Below, one piece after another: positions 1 to 4,995 of a DNA stretch of 11,351 nucleotides. Numbering within the stretch: position 1 is the stretch's first letter; the number at the start of each line of letters is the position of its first letter. Below the pieces are notes generated by a model. That model saw only the letters and a list, made by a program, of their open reading frames with translations. It had not been told where the DNA came from and made no database searches. The stretch lies in NCBI GenBank assembly GCA_958402075.1, contig CATXSD010000083.1, positions 1-11,351 of the forward strand, read 5' to 3'. Origin of the DNA: Mediterranea massiliensis (GTDB taxonomy: Bacteria; Bacteroidota; Bacteroidia; Bacteroidales; Bacteroidaceae). The position numbers and the translations under genes are program-made.

Positions 1-43
1 ACAACAAAAGTAATCATTCCAACCGTATTTCCTTGTTATTGCG

Positions 44-51
44 CAAATCTA
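44..51 (-). promoter_or_regulatory. Candidate leftward -7 box (TAGATTTG)
   Basis: On the minus strand this reads TAGATTTG, a match to the Bacteroidota -7 consensus TAnnTTTG. A second match, TACTTTTG, lies on the same strand at 5-12. Neither has a TTTG -33 box at the expected 19-bp spacing. The box would suit a leftward gene whose ATG could be at 15-17, about 26 bp downstream. Chance matches are expected in AT-rich DNA, so this is only a lead. Confidence 0.25.
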
Positions 52-210
52 AGGGAACGGGATGAAGAATTTCGTAATCAGTTGTTTGTGTATTTTGATT
101 CTTCACTCCCCCGTTATCGGGAGAGAACAATGTTCAGGATGACATTGCGTTTTGATTATGCTGTTCTATTTTGAGACGGCTCCTTTTTTTCTGTCGTCCT
201 GCCCGTGGCC

Positions 211-342
211 TTGCTGCAACCAGGTTTATAGTGTCTCTTCAACGCCTTTACAGTCTTCCTTTAAAAGCTTTGAAGTACTGCTGTAAAGCCTTTGCAGTTT
301 CACTTTAAACCGTTTATAGTATTACTTTAAACTGTTTATAGT
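211..342. repeat. Six tandem 22-bp dyad-symmetric repeat units
   Basis: Six consecutive 22-bp units end at 232, 254, 276, 298, 320 and 342. Every unit ends in AGT on the plus strand (starts with ACT on the minus strand). The last two units share a 19-base stretch (302-320 and 324-342) with one difference. The older units are diverged but keep the frame CTTTnnAn-n-nTTTnnAG. Within a unit the two 8-base arms are inverted repeats around one central base, for example ACTTTAAAC-c-GTTTATAGT. The arms co-vary: the innermost pair is C-G in the last two units and G-C at 288/290. A further pair is T-A in the unit ending at 276 and G-C in the unit ending at 298. Reading frames through the array contain stops, so it is not coding. 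The 22-bp period is about two helical turns, which suits a row of protein-binding sites on one DNA face. A row of RNA hairpins is the alternative. Confidence 0.85.
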
Positions 343-423
343 TGTTTTGAAGTGGCATATGGCTGACTGTTAGGCATATATATATGAAAGGCCGGGATAC
401 GGCCGGCAGGTAAGGTATGGTTG

Positions 424-431
424 CAAATGTA
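424..431 (-). promoter_or_regulatory. Candidate leftward -7 box (TACATTTG)
   Basis: The minus strand reads TACATTTGCA, which resembles the TAnnTTTGCA form seen before queA in this window. No TTTG -33 box is present at 19-bp spacing. If used, the transcript would run leftward through the 22-bp repeat array and make it part of a 5' leader. Confidence 0.25.
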
Positions 432-454
432 ATGCTATCCTGAACTTTTTTTAT

Positions 455-488
455 TTTGATGCAGTTTCGTTTGCTTTCATTATCTTTG
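455..488 (+). promoter_or_regulatory. Candidate distal promoter of the lipoprotein gene
   Basis: TATCTTTG at 481-488 matches the -7 consensus TAnnTTTG. TTTG at 455-458 could be the -33 box, but the spacer is 22 bp rather than the usual 19-21. It would give a leader of about 165 bases containing the hairpins at 511-546 and 564-582 ahead of the gene at 660. Confidence 0.35.
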
Positions 489-510
489 AAGGCGGGAAAA
501 CCGGATTATT

Positions 511-546
511 GCAGGTTGCGAAGCACCACTGATGGTAGCAAACTGC
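511..546 (+). other. Nested stem-loop in the lipoprotein leader region
   Basis: GCAGGTTGC (511-519) pairs with GCAAACTGC (538-546), leaving one G-A mismatch. Inside it, ACCA (525-528) pairs with TGGT (533-536) around a CTGA loop. CCGG at 501-504 and 552-555 could add a closing helix. It follows the candidate distal promoter, so it may be a structured leader. I do not recognise a known riboswitch class; no cobalamin- or TPP-box consensus is seen. Confidence 0.35.
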
Positions 547-563
547 CTCACCCGGACGGAAAA

Positions 564-582
564 GACTGAAAATAATTCAGTC
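564..582. promoter_or_regulatory. Perfect 7-bp dyad upstream of the proximal promoter
   Basis: GACTGAA (564-570) and TTCAGTC (576-582) form a perfect inverted repeat with a 5-base spacer. It ends just before the place where a -33 box would be expected for the -7 box at 608-615, and that place holds AAAT rather than TTTG. This arrangement fits an activator or repressor site that compensates for a missing -33 element. On the minus strand the dyad is followed by TTTT and could alternatively act as a weak leftward terminator. Confidence 0.4.
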
Positions 583-607
583 AGAAATAGTTAAATGTAA
601 AAAACAT

Positions 608-615
608 TACCTTTG
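608..615 (+). promoter_or_regulatory. Proximal promoter -7 box of the lipoprotein gene
   Basis: TACCTTTG is an exact TAnnTTTG match, the same octamer as before queA. Transcription would start near 620-622, about 40 bases before the ATG at 660. No TTTG is found at the -33 position (585-588 is AAAT). Confidence 0.65.
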
Positions 616-619
616 TAGC

Positions 620-637
620 CGGGCCGTGCTCGGCCTG
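620..637 (+). other. GC-rich stem-loop at the predicted mRNA 5' end
   Basis: Bases 620-626 pair with 631-637 (six Watson-Crick pairs and one G-U) around a TGCT loop. It sits almost exactly at the predicted transcript start and 22 bases before the ATG. It is not followed by a T-tract, so it is not an intrinsic terminator. A 5'-end hairpin that protects the mRNA, or a control element, is the likely reading. Confidence 0.5.
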
Positions 638-659
638 CTTAATTAATATCTTGGGAACA

Positions 660-2120
660 ATGAAACACATCAGCAGAAAAGTTTGGAAAGCTGCCCTCGG
701 GGCGGTATGTTTGGGCGGATTGTGTGCAGCCTGCACCTCCCGTCCGGAGATTCACATTACAGGGTCCGTGCGTCATGCGGACGGGGCACTTCTGGTTTGC
801 CAGCGGTCGGTTGGCGGAATGTTCAATTCGCAGACGTTTGATACGTTGAAGTTGCAGGCGGACAGTACGTTTACGCTGACACTGCCCGGAGGGAAATACG
901 AACGGGTGCGATTCTATTTGTTTGGAAAGAAGAACATGGGTTCGCTTCTTGCCAAGGAAGGAACGATACGGATTGAGTTGGACGGATGGGCCGAAAAGCC
1001 GATGACCATTACCGAAGGGCAGGATGACAAGACGGTCCGTGTGGCGGAACTGCTGGACCAGTTGTATGAGGATGTGTTCGCCATCCGTGCCCAGAGAGGC
1101 GACCGTTGGCAGATTGCTCGCGACACCGTGGCTACATCGGTGCGCCGCAAGCTGACGGACTATGCCCTGTCGCTGGACAAGGAGGTGGAAGGCGTGGACG
1201 AGGACCTGCGTGCCAAGGTCCGTCAGGACATACGCATGCAGTTGCTGCTGGCTTTCCAGAACCAGGTGCTGGCTACTGTCTTCCGCTCGTCCGAGGCCAC
1301 GAAGCAGGAATGGCTGGCCCAGCTGGACAGCATGACGGCCTTCTGCTCCATCAATCATCCTTGCAGCCCTTTCTCCCTTTCGTTTTACGACGCGGCAAGT
1401 TATGATACCGGCATCCGTTACTATACCAAGGGCGAGCCGAAGCCGGAAGGAGTGGAGAAAGGCGTGCAGCTGGCTTTCTACGATTTCACACATCGGCTGA
1501 CGGGCAAGGCGCAGGAAGCCGCTCTGGCCCAGCTTTTCCTCGAAGACGAGTTCCAGCAGCGTTATGACCCGCAACTGCTTCCGCTGGCCGACGAGTTCCG
1601 CCGCCTCTATCCCGAAAGCGGATGGATGCCGTGGGTGGACCGTGCCGTGGCCAAGAACCATGCCTTCAACGAAACAACAATCCCTGCCGATATCCATTTC
1701 CCCGATGTCAGCTCGGCCAAGACGATTAAGGACGTGACCGACCGTTATAAGGGGAAAGTCATCTTCATGGACATCTGGGCCACGTGGTGTGGTCCCTGCC
1801 GTGCGTTGTTTGCCCACATCGCTCCGTTGCAGGAGTATGCCGCGGCCAACGATGTGGTGCTGCTCTACCTTTCCATCGACCGTCCGGAGGACGATGAAAA
1901 GTGGCGGAAGATGGCCGCGCACTACAACCTGAAAGGCGAACACGTCCGTGATCAGGAGGCCTTCCATCAGGAAATCTATGATACCTTCGGCCATCAGGGT
2001 GCCTTGAGCATTCCGCGCTGCGTCATTTTCGACAAGCAGGGGAACATCCGTTTCAGCACGGCCGCCTCGCCCGAGCAGTGGGACAAGCTGAAAGAACAGT
2101 TGCAGGAAGCGGCCAGGTAA
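660..2120 (+). CDS. TlpA/ResA-like thioredoxin-fold lipoprotein
   Basis: The product is 486 residues, predicted to be an envelope-anchored thiol-disulfide oxidoreductase. The N-terminus has basic residues, a hydrophobic stretch (about 11-22) and a probable lipidated Cys25 (CAAC, a loose lipobox). Residues about 30-115 look like the beta-rich N-terminal domain (DUF4369-like) common in Bacteroidales members of this group. Residues about 120-340 are largely helical and of unknown role. The C-terminal thioredoxin domain spans about 346-486, with WCGPC at 376-380 and the expected cis-proline at Pro452 (SIPRC). The known family role is reducing periplasmic or outer-membrane cysteines, for example in cytochrome c maturation, but no partner is encoded nearby. 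The ATG at 660 is preferred over an in-frame TTG at 651 because it gives a normal signal peptide and lies downstream of a good -7 box. A 240-base gap separates it from queA, so it is probably transcribed alone. Confidence 0.88.
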   Translation: MKHISRKVWKAALGAVCLGGLCAACTSRPEIHITGSVRHADGALLVCQRSVGGMFNSQTFDTLKLQADSTFTLTLPGGKYERVRFYLFGKKNMGSLLAKEGTIRIELDGWAEKPMTITEGQDDKTVRVAELLDQLYEDVFAIRAQRGDRWQIARDTVATSVRRKLTDYALSLDKEVEGVDEDLRAKVRQDIRMQLLLAFQNQVLATVFRSSEATKQEWLAQLDSMTAFCSINHPCSPFSLSFYDAASYDTGIRYYTKGEPKPEGVEKGVQLAFYDFTHRLTGKAQEAALAQLFLEDEFQQRYDPQLLPLADEFRRLYPESGWMPWVDRAVAKNHAFNETTIPADIHFPDVSSAKTIKDVTDRYKGKVIFMDIWATWCGPCRALFAHIAPLQEYAAANDVVLLYLSIDRPEDDEKWRKMAAHYNLKGEHVRDQEAFHQEIYDTFGHQGALSIPRCVIFDKQGNIRFSTAASPEQWDKLKEQLQEAAR

Positions 2121-2336
2121 AGGAGACCGTACGATGAACAGGTATGGGATAATGGGACTGCTGCCGTGGGTATTGAATGCTGCCCCGTGAGGAAGATTGC
2201 CGCCGTCCGCGCGTCACTGTCAGCATACTGGATGCCGACGGGCGTATCGGCGGTTTGGAACGCTGAAAGGAGAGGGGAGTCGGGGCAGGGAGGAAAACTT
2301 CGGTGATGTCCTCGCGGCATTTTCCCCGATAATCCG

Positions 2337-2344
2337 TACCTTTG
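2337..2344 (+). promoter_or_regulatory. queA promoter -7 box
   Basis: TACCTTTG matches TAnnTTTG and is followed by CA, as in many Bacteroides promoters. The first ATG of queA is only 17 bases downstream, so the leader would be about 10 bases. No clear TTTG -33 box is seen at 19-bp spacing. Confidence 0.6.
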
Positions 2345-2360
2345 CATCCGAAAGAAACCG

Positions 2361-3590
2361 ATGATTATGAAACAAGATCCCAGACATATCCATATCAGCG
2401 AGTTCAACTATCCGCTGCCTGACGAACGTATCGCCAAGTTTCCCCTGCCCGTACGCGACCAGTCCAAGCTGCTGGTCTACCGGCATGGCCAGGTGACCGA
2501 AGACCTCTTCACCTCCCTGCCCGATTATCTGCCGGCTGGCTGTCTGATGATATTCAACAATACCAAGGTCATCCAGGCCCGCCTGCACTTCCGCAAGGAG
2601 ACAGGCGCGCTCATCGAGGTGTTCTGCCTCGAACCCATTGAGCCGAACGACTATGCGCTGAACTTCCAGCAAACCGGCCATGCCGCCTGGCTTTGCATGA
2701 TAGGCAACCTGAAAAAGTGGAAGGAAGGTCCCCTGCGCCGCGAGATGACGGTGAAGGGACGACCGCTGACACTGACCGCTGAGCGGGGCGAATGCCGCGG
2801 CACCAGCCATTGGGTGGATTTCCGTTGGGACAATCCTGAAGTGACCTTTGCCGACATCCTCGAAGTGTTCGGTGAGCTGCCCATTCCGCCCTACCTGAAC
2901 CGCGAAACGCAGGAGAGCGACAAGACGACCTACCAGACCGTCTACTCCAAGATAAAGGGGTCCGTGGCTGCACCTACCGCCGGCCTGCATTTCACGCCCC
3001 GCGTGCTCGACGCCTTGCGTACGAAGGGAGTGGACCTGGAGGAACTGACGCTGCATGTGGGTGCCGGAACCTTCAAGCCCGTGAAGAGCGAGGAGATTGA
3101 GGGGCACGAGATGCATACGGAATATATCTCCGTGTCGCGCGGCACGATAGACAAGCTGATAGCCCACGGAGGGCAGGCTGTGGCCGTAGGTACCACGTCG
3201 GTGCGCACGCTCGAGAGCCTGTACCACATCGGCGTCACGCTGCTGAAGAATCCCGACGCTGCGGAAGAGGAACTGCACGTCCGCCAATGGCAGCCTTACG
3301 ACATGGAGGGCGAGGCTCCCACGGCAGTCGCGGCCCTGACGGCTGTCCGCGACTATCTGGACCGTCACGGCATGGAAGCCCTGCACACCAGTACGCAGAT
3401 CATCATCGCTCCGGGGTATGACTACCGCATCGTCCGGGCGATGGTGACCAATTTCCACCAGCCGCAGAGCACTCTGCTGCTGCTCGTGTCGGCTTTTGTC
3501 CACGGCGACTGGCGTACCATCTATGACTATGCCCTGGCCCACGATTTCCGTTTCCTGAGCTACGGAGACTCGTCGCTGCTGATTCCGTAA
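2361..3590 (+). CDS. queA: AdoMet:tRNA ribosyltransferase-isomerase (QueA), long form
   Basis: QueA transfers and isomerises the ribosyl group of S-adenosylmethionine onto 7-aminomethyl-7-deazaguanine in tRNA, making epoxyqueuosine. Family signatures run in order: FNYPLPDERIAKFP (15-28), FNNTKVIQARL (65-75), the YQTVYSK and AAPTAGLHF block (191-211), LHVGAGTFKPV (231-241), MHTEYISV (251-258), VGTTSVRTLES (276-286), TNFHQPQSTLLLLVSAF (363-379) and YGDSSL near the C-terminus. The protein is 409 residues from the ATG at 2361, or 407 from the ATG at 2367; the E. coli enzyme is 356. The extra length is mainly an insertion after VGTTSVRTLES (about 287-343), where E. coli has a short linker. The C-terminus is slightly shorter than in E. 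coli. It appears to be monocistronic. It may be a second, Bacteroidota-type QueA paralogue rather than the only QueA of the cell; that needs the genome. Confidence 0.92.
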   Translation: MIMKQDPRHIHISEFNYPLPDERIAKFPLPVRDQSKLLVYRHGQVTEDLFTSLPDYLPAGCLMIFNNTKVIQARLHFRKETGALIEVFCLEPIEPNDYALNFQQTGHAAWLCMIGNLKKWKEGPLRREMTVKGRPLTLTAERGECRGTSHWVDFRWDNPEVTFADILEVFGELPIPPYLNRETQESDKTTYQTVYSKIKGSVAAPTAGLHFTPRVLDALRTKGVDLEELTLHVGAGTFKPVKSEEIEGHEMHTEYISVSRGTIDKLIAHGGQAVAVGTTSVRTLESLYHIGVTLLKNPDAAEEELHVRQWQPYDMEGEAPTAVAALTAVRDYLDRHGMEALHTSTQIIIAPGYDYRIVRAMVTNFHQPQSTLLLLVSAFVHGDWRTIYDYALAHDFRFLSYGDSSLLIP

Positions 3591-3673
3591 GATTTGCTAC
3601 AGAAAAATCAGTATCTCATGGAGGCAAGGAATGATTCGTGGCAACTCTAATAATAAAAATATTGAAAAAATGA

Positions 3674-3702
3674 GGAAGTTTTTGTTCTTAGAAGAAACTT
3701 CC
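3674..3702. promoter_or_regulatory. Palindrome overlapping the toxin-antitoxin promoter (candidate operator)
   Basis: GGAAGTTT (3674-3681) and AAACTTCC (3695-3702) are perfect 8-bp inverted repeats. A nested inner repeat, TTCT-T-AGAA, occupies 3685-3693. The left arm runs into the -33 box and the right arm ends one base before the -7 box, so a bound protein would block RNA polymerase. Type II antitoxins commonly autoregulate at such sites. Because TATTTTTG follows, an alternative is an intrinsic terminator for queA, though the stem is AT-rich. Confidence 0.55.
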
Positions 3703-3711
3703 CTATTTTTG
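3681..3711 (+). promoter_or_regulatory. Full consensus promoter of the toxin-antitoxin pair
   Basis: TTTG (3681-3684), an exact 19-bp spacer and TATTTTTG (3704-3711) reproduce the Bacteroidota -33/-7 consensus. It is the best promoter in the window. The antitoxin ATG lies 17 bases after the -7 box. Confidence 0.75.
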
Positions 3712-3728
3712 TAAAAAAACAAGGTCTT

Positions 3729-3986
3729 ATGAAAAAGATGCTTTCACTCAACGAAATCTATTCGATGCTCTCCTCCCTGAGTTACGAGAACAGAAAATGG
3801 TTGGCAGATAAACTGATTACAGACTTGTCTGCCGGGCAGGAGAAGCCCACGTCAATCGTTTATCCGCATATCTCGAAAGACCGTCCTATATCTTCTGAAG
3901 TAAAGGACATGGTCATAGGCTCGTTGCCCGAGGACTTTGATGTAGAACGCGAAAGGGAAAAGATGTGGGAGGATAGGGCATTATGA
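3729..3986 (+). CDS. Probable antitoxin of a PIN-toxin module
   Basis: This is a small protein of 85 residues, rich in charged residues. I do not recognise a named family. The N-terminal part (about 5-33) reads like an amphipathic helix pair, LxxLSYENRKWLADKL, and the C-terminal tail is strongly acidic and basic (DFDVEREREKMWEDRAL). That layout, DNA-binding or dimerising first and toxin-wrapping last, is usual for type II antitoxins. The stop overlaps the start of the next gene by four bases (ATGA at 3983-3986), so translation is probably coupled. A consensus promoter with an overlapping palindrome lies directly upstream, which fits autorepression. The antitoxin role is inferred from context. 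Confidence 0.7.
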   Translation: MKKMLSLNEIYSMLSSLSYENRKWLADKLITDLSAGQEKPTSIVYPHISKDRPISSEVKDMVIGSLPEDFDVEREREKMWEDRAL

Positions 3987-4399
3987 AGGTTTTTCTTGAC
4001 ACCAACGTAATCATTGATTTCTCTGCCAACCGTGCCCCATTTTGGGAGGCAGCGGCACGGGTTATAGATATGGGATATAGAGGAGAAATCAGTCTCGTTA
4101 TTTCTTCACTGACTTTTGTTAATGTTGCTTATATTCTTCGTAAGGTATTTCCTTCCGAATTGGTAATCCGTAAAATGGAGCAGTTGGCAAGACTTTGTGA
4201 AATTTCTCCTATCGATGAAATAATTATTAAAGAGGCCGTTAAAAGAAGAGAAAAGGATTTTGAAGACTGTGTTCAATACTTGTCGGCTTGTCAACTGCAG
4301 GCAGACATCATCTTGACACGAGACCTCACAGGATTTAATAATTTCCCAATAATAGTTCAGACTCCGGATGATTTTCTGGATGCATGTTGCAATTCTTGA
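3983..4399 (+). CDS. PIN-domain protein, probable VapC-like toxin ribonuclease
   Basis: The product is 138 residues, a typical PIN-domain length. The first beta strand carries the signature FLDTNVIID with Asp6. Asp95 lies in KDFEDCVQYLSA and Asp114 in ILTRDLTGF, giving the expected acidic centre for Mg2+-dependent RNA cleavage. The glutamate seen in the middle of many VapC toxins is not obvious; the matching segment reads SLTFVNVAYIL with Asn47, a pattern I associate with the PIN_3-type branch. It overlaps the preceding gene by ATGA and so forms a two-gene cassette. Both genes are visibly AT-richer than queA before and the NUDIX gene after, which suggests horizontal acquisition. The target RNA cannot be told from sequence. 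Confidence 0.82.
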   Translation: MKVFLDTNVIIDFSANRAPFWEAAARVIDMGYRGEISLVISSLTFVNVAYILRKVFPSELVIRKMEQLARLCEISPIDEIIIKEAVKRREKDFEDCVQYLSACQLQADIILTRDLTGFNNFPIIVQTPDDFLDACCNS

Positions 4400-4413
4400 A
4401 TTGTATTTTTATC

Positions 4414-4929
4414 ATGAACCAAGACAACAATCAGGAAATGTTTCCCCTCGTCGATGAGGAAGGAAACATTATCGGTGCCGCCACGCGCGGCGAATGCCAC
4501 AACGGCAGCAGGCTGCTGCATCCCGTGGTCCATCTGCATGTGTTCAACTCGCGCGGCGAACTCTATCTGCAAAAGCGTCCCGCATGGAAGGACATCCAGC
4601 CGGGTAAGTGGGATACGGCCGTAGGCGGCCATGTCGATTTGGGTGAGAGCGTGGAACAGGCTCTGCGCCGCGAGGTGCGCGAGGAGCTTGGCATCACGGA
4701 CTTCACCCCCGAACGGGTGACGCATTATGTCTTCGAATCGGCCCGCGAGCGCGAACTGGTCTTCACCTACAAGACTGTGTACGACGGTCCGGTCACTCCC
4801 AGCGACGAGCTGGACGGCGGTCGCTTCTGGCCCGTGGAGGAAATCCGTGCCAATCTGGGCAAGGGTATCTTCACACCCAACTTCGAGGGGGAAGTGGAGA
4901 AAGTTCTTTTAATGAAAAATGAAGAATAA
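4414..4929 (+). CDS. NUDIX hydrolase
   Basis: The product is 171 residues. A perfect Nudix box, GX5EX7REUXEEXGU, spans residues 72-94, with Glu87, Glu90 and Glu91 as metal ligands. Flanking sequence (FPLVDEEG, ATRGECH, HPVVHLHVF, LQKRPAWKDIQPGKWD) resembles the isopentenyl-diphosphate-isomerase-like/YfcD group. Such proteins hydrolyse nucleoside diphosphate derivatives or related pyrophosphates, but the substrate is unknown and the isomerase reaction should not be assumed. The start at 4414 is chosen because homology-like sequence begins there; an in-frame ATG at 4384 would overlap the PIN gene and add an unlikely MLQFLNCIFI leader. It starts 14 bases after the toxin stop and has no good promoter of its own, so it may be read from the toxin-antitoxin promoter. 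GC content returns to the window norm here. Confidence 0.88.
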   Translation: MNQDNNQEMFPLVDEEGNIIGAATRGECHNGSRLLHPVVHLHVFNSRGELYLQKRPAWKDIQPGKWDTAVGGHVDLGESVEQALRREVREELGITDFTPERVTHYVFESARERELVFTYKTVYDGPVTPSDELDGGRFWPVEEIRANLGKGIFTPNFEGEVEKVLLMKNEE

Positions 4930-4939
4930 GACATAAAAA

Positions 4940-4978
4940 AAGAATGAAGAATCCCCCGAAAGGCAATTCTTCATTCTT
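4940..4978. terminator. Bidirectional intrinsic terminator between convergent genes
   Basis: AAGAATGAAGAAT (4940-4952) and ATTCTTCATTCTT (4966-4978) form a perfect 13-bp stem. The 13-base loop can close further as CC-GAAA-GG. On the minus strand the stem is followed by a T-tract (complement of the A-run at 4935-4940), giving a good terminator for glmM. On the plus strand the tract TTCATTATC is weaker, but it still suits the NUDIX gene that ends at 4929. Confidence 0.75.
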
Positions 4979-4995
4979 CATTATCAGTTCTTAAT

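Larger units (their letters stand above)
1..659. other. Long intergenic region with repeats and candidate promoters
   Basis: No convincing gene lies in these roughly 650 bases. Positions 1-200 are AT-rich and hold two leftward -7-like boxes near the edge, so a divergent gene may begin at or beyond the left boundary. An in-frame minus-strand ATG at 15-17 would read MITFV before the edge, but this cannot be judged. Positions 211-342 carry a 22-bp tandem repeat array. Positions 424-637 hold candidate promoters and hairpins that probably control the lipoprotein gene starting at 660. The sub-features are listed separately. Confidence 0.7.

Noticed and set aside
1..174. 57-codon open frame entering from the left edge on the plus strand
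   Set aside because: The peptide resembles no known protein end, its codon use is not convincing, and leftward -7 boxes lie inside it. It may be chance.
211..342. CRISPR array
   Set aside because: The period is 22 bases with no unique spacers between units, and no cas genes are present.
391..407. GCCGG/CCGGC hairpin as a terminator
   Set aside because: The stem is only 5 bp and is not followed by a T-tract on either strand.
651..659. TTG start for the first lipoprotein
   Set aside because: The ATG nine bases later gives a normal signal peptide.
639..1994. Long minus-strand open frame opposite the thioredoxin-like lipoprotein gene
   Set aside because: It is a shadow of a clearly real gene with signal peptide and WCGPC motif; the antisense protein has no recognisable domain.
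2220..3542. Long minus-strand open frame opposite queA
   Set aside because: QueA motifs are on the plus strand; the antisense frame reflects GC-rich codon bias.
4384..4413. Earlier NUDIX start overlapping the PIN gene
   Set aside because: The added residues are unlike the family N-terminus, and the ATG at 4414 suits the conserved length.
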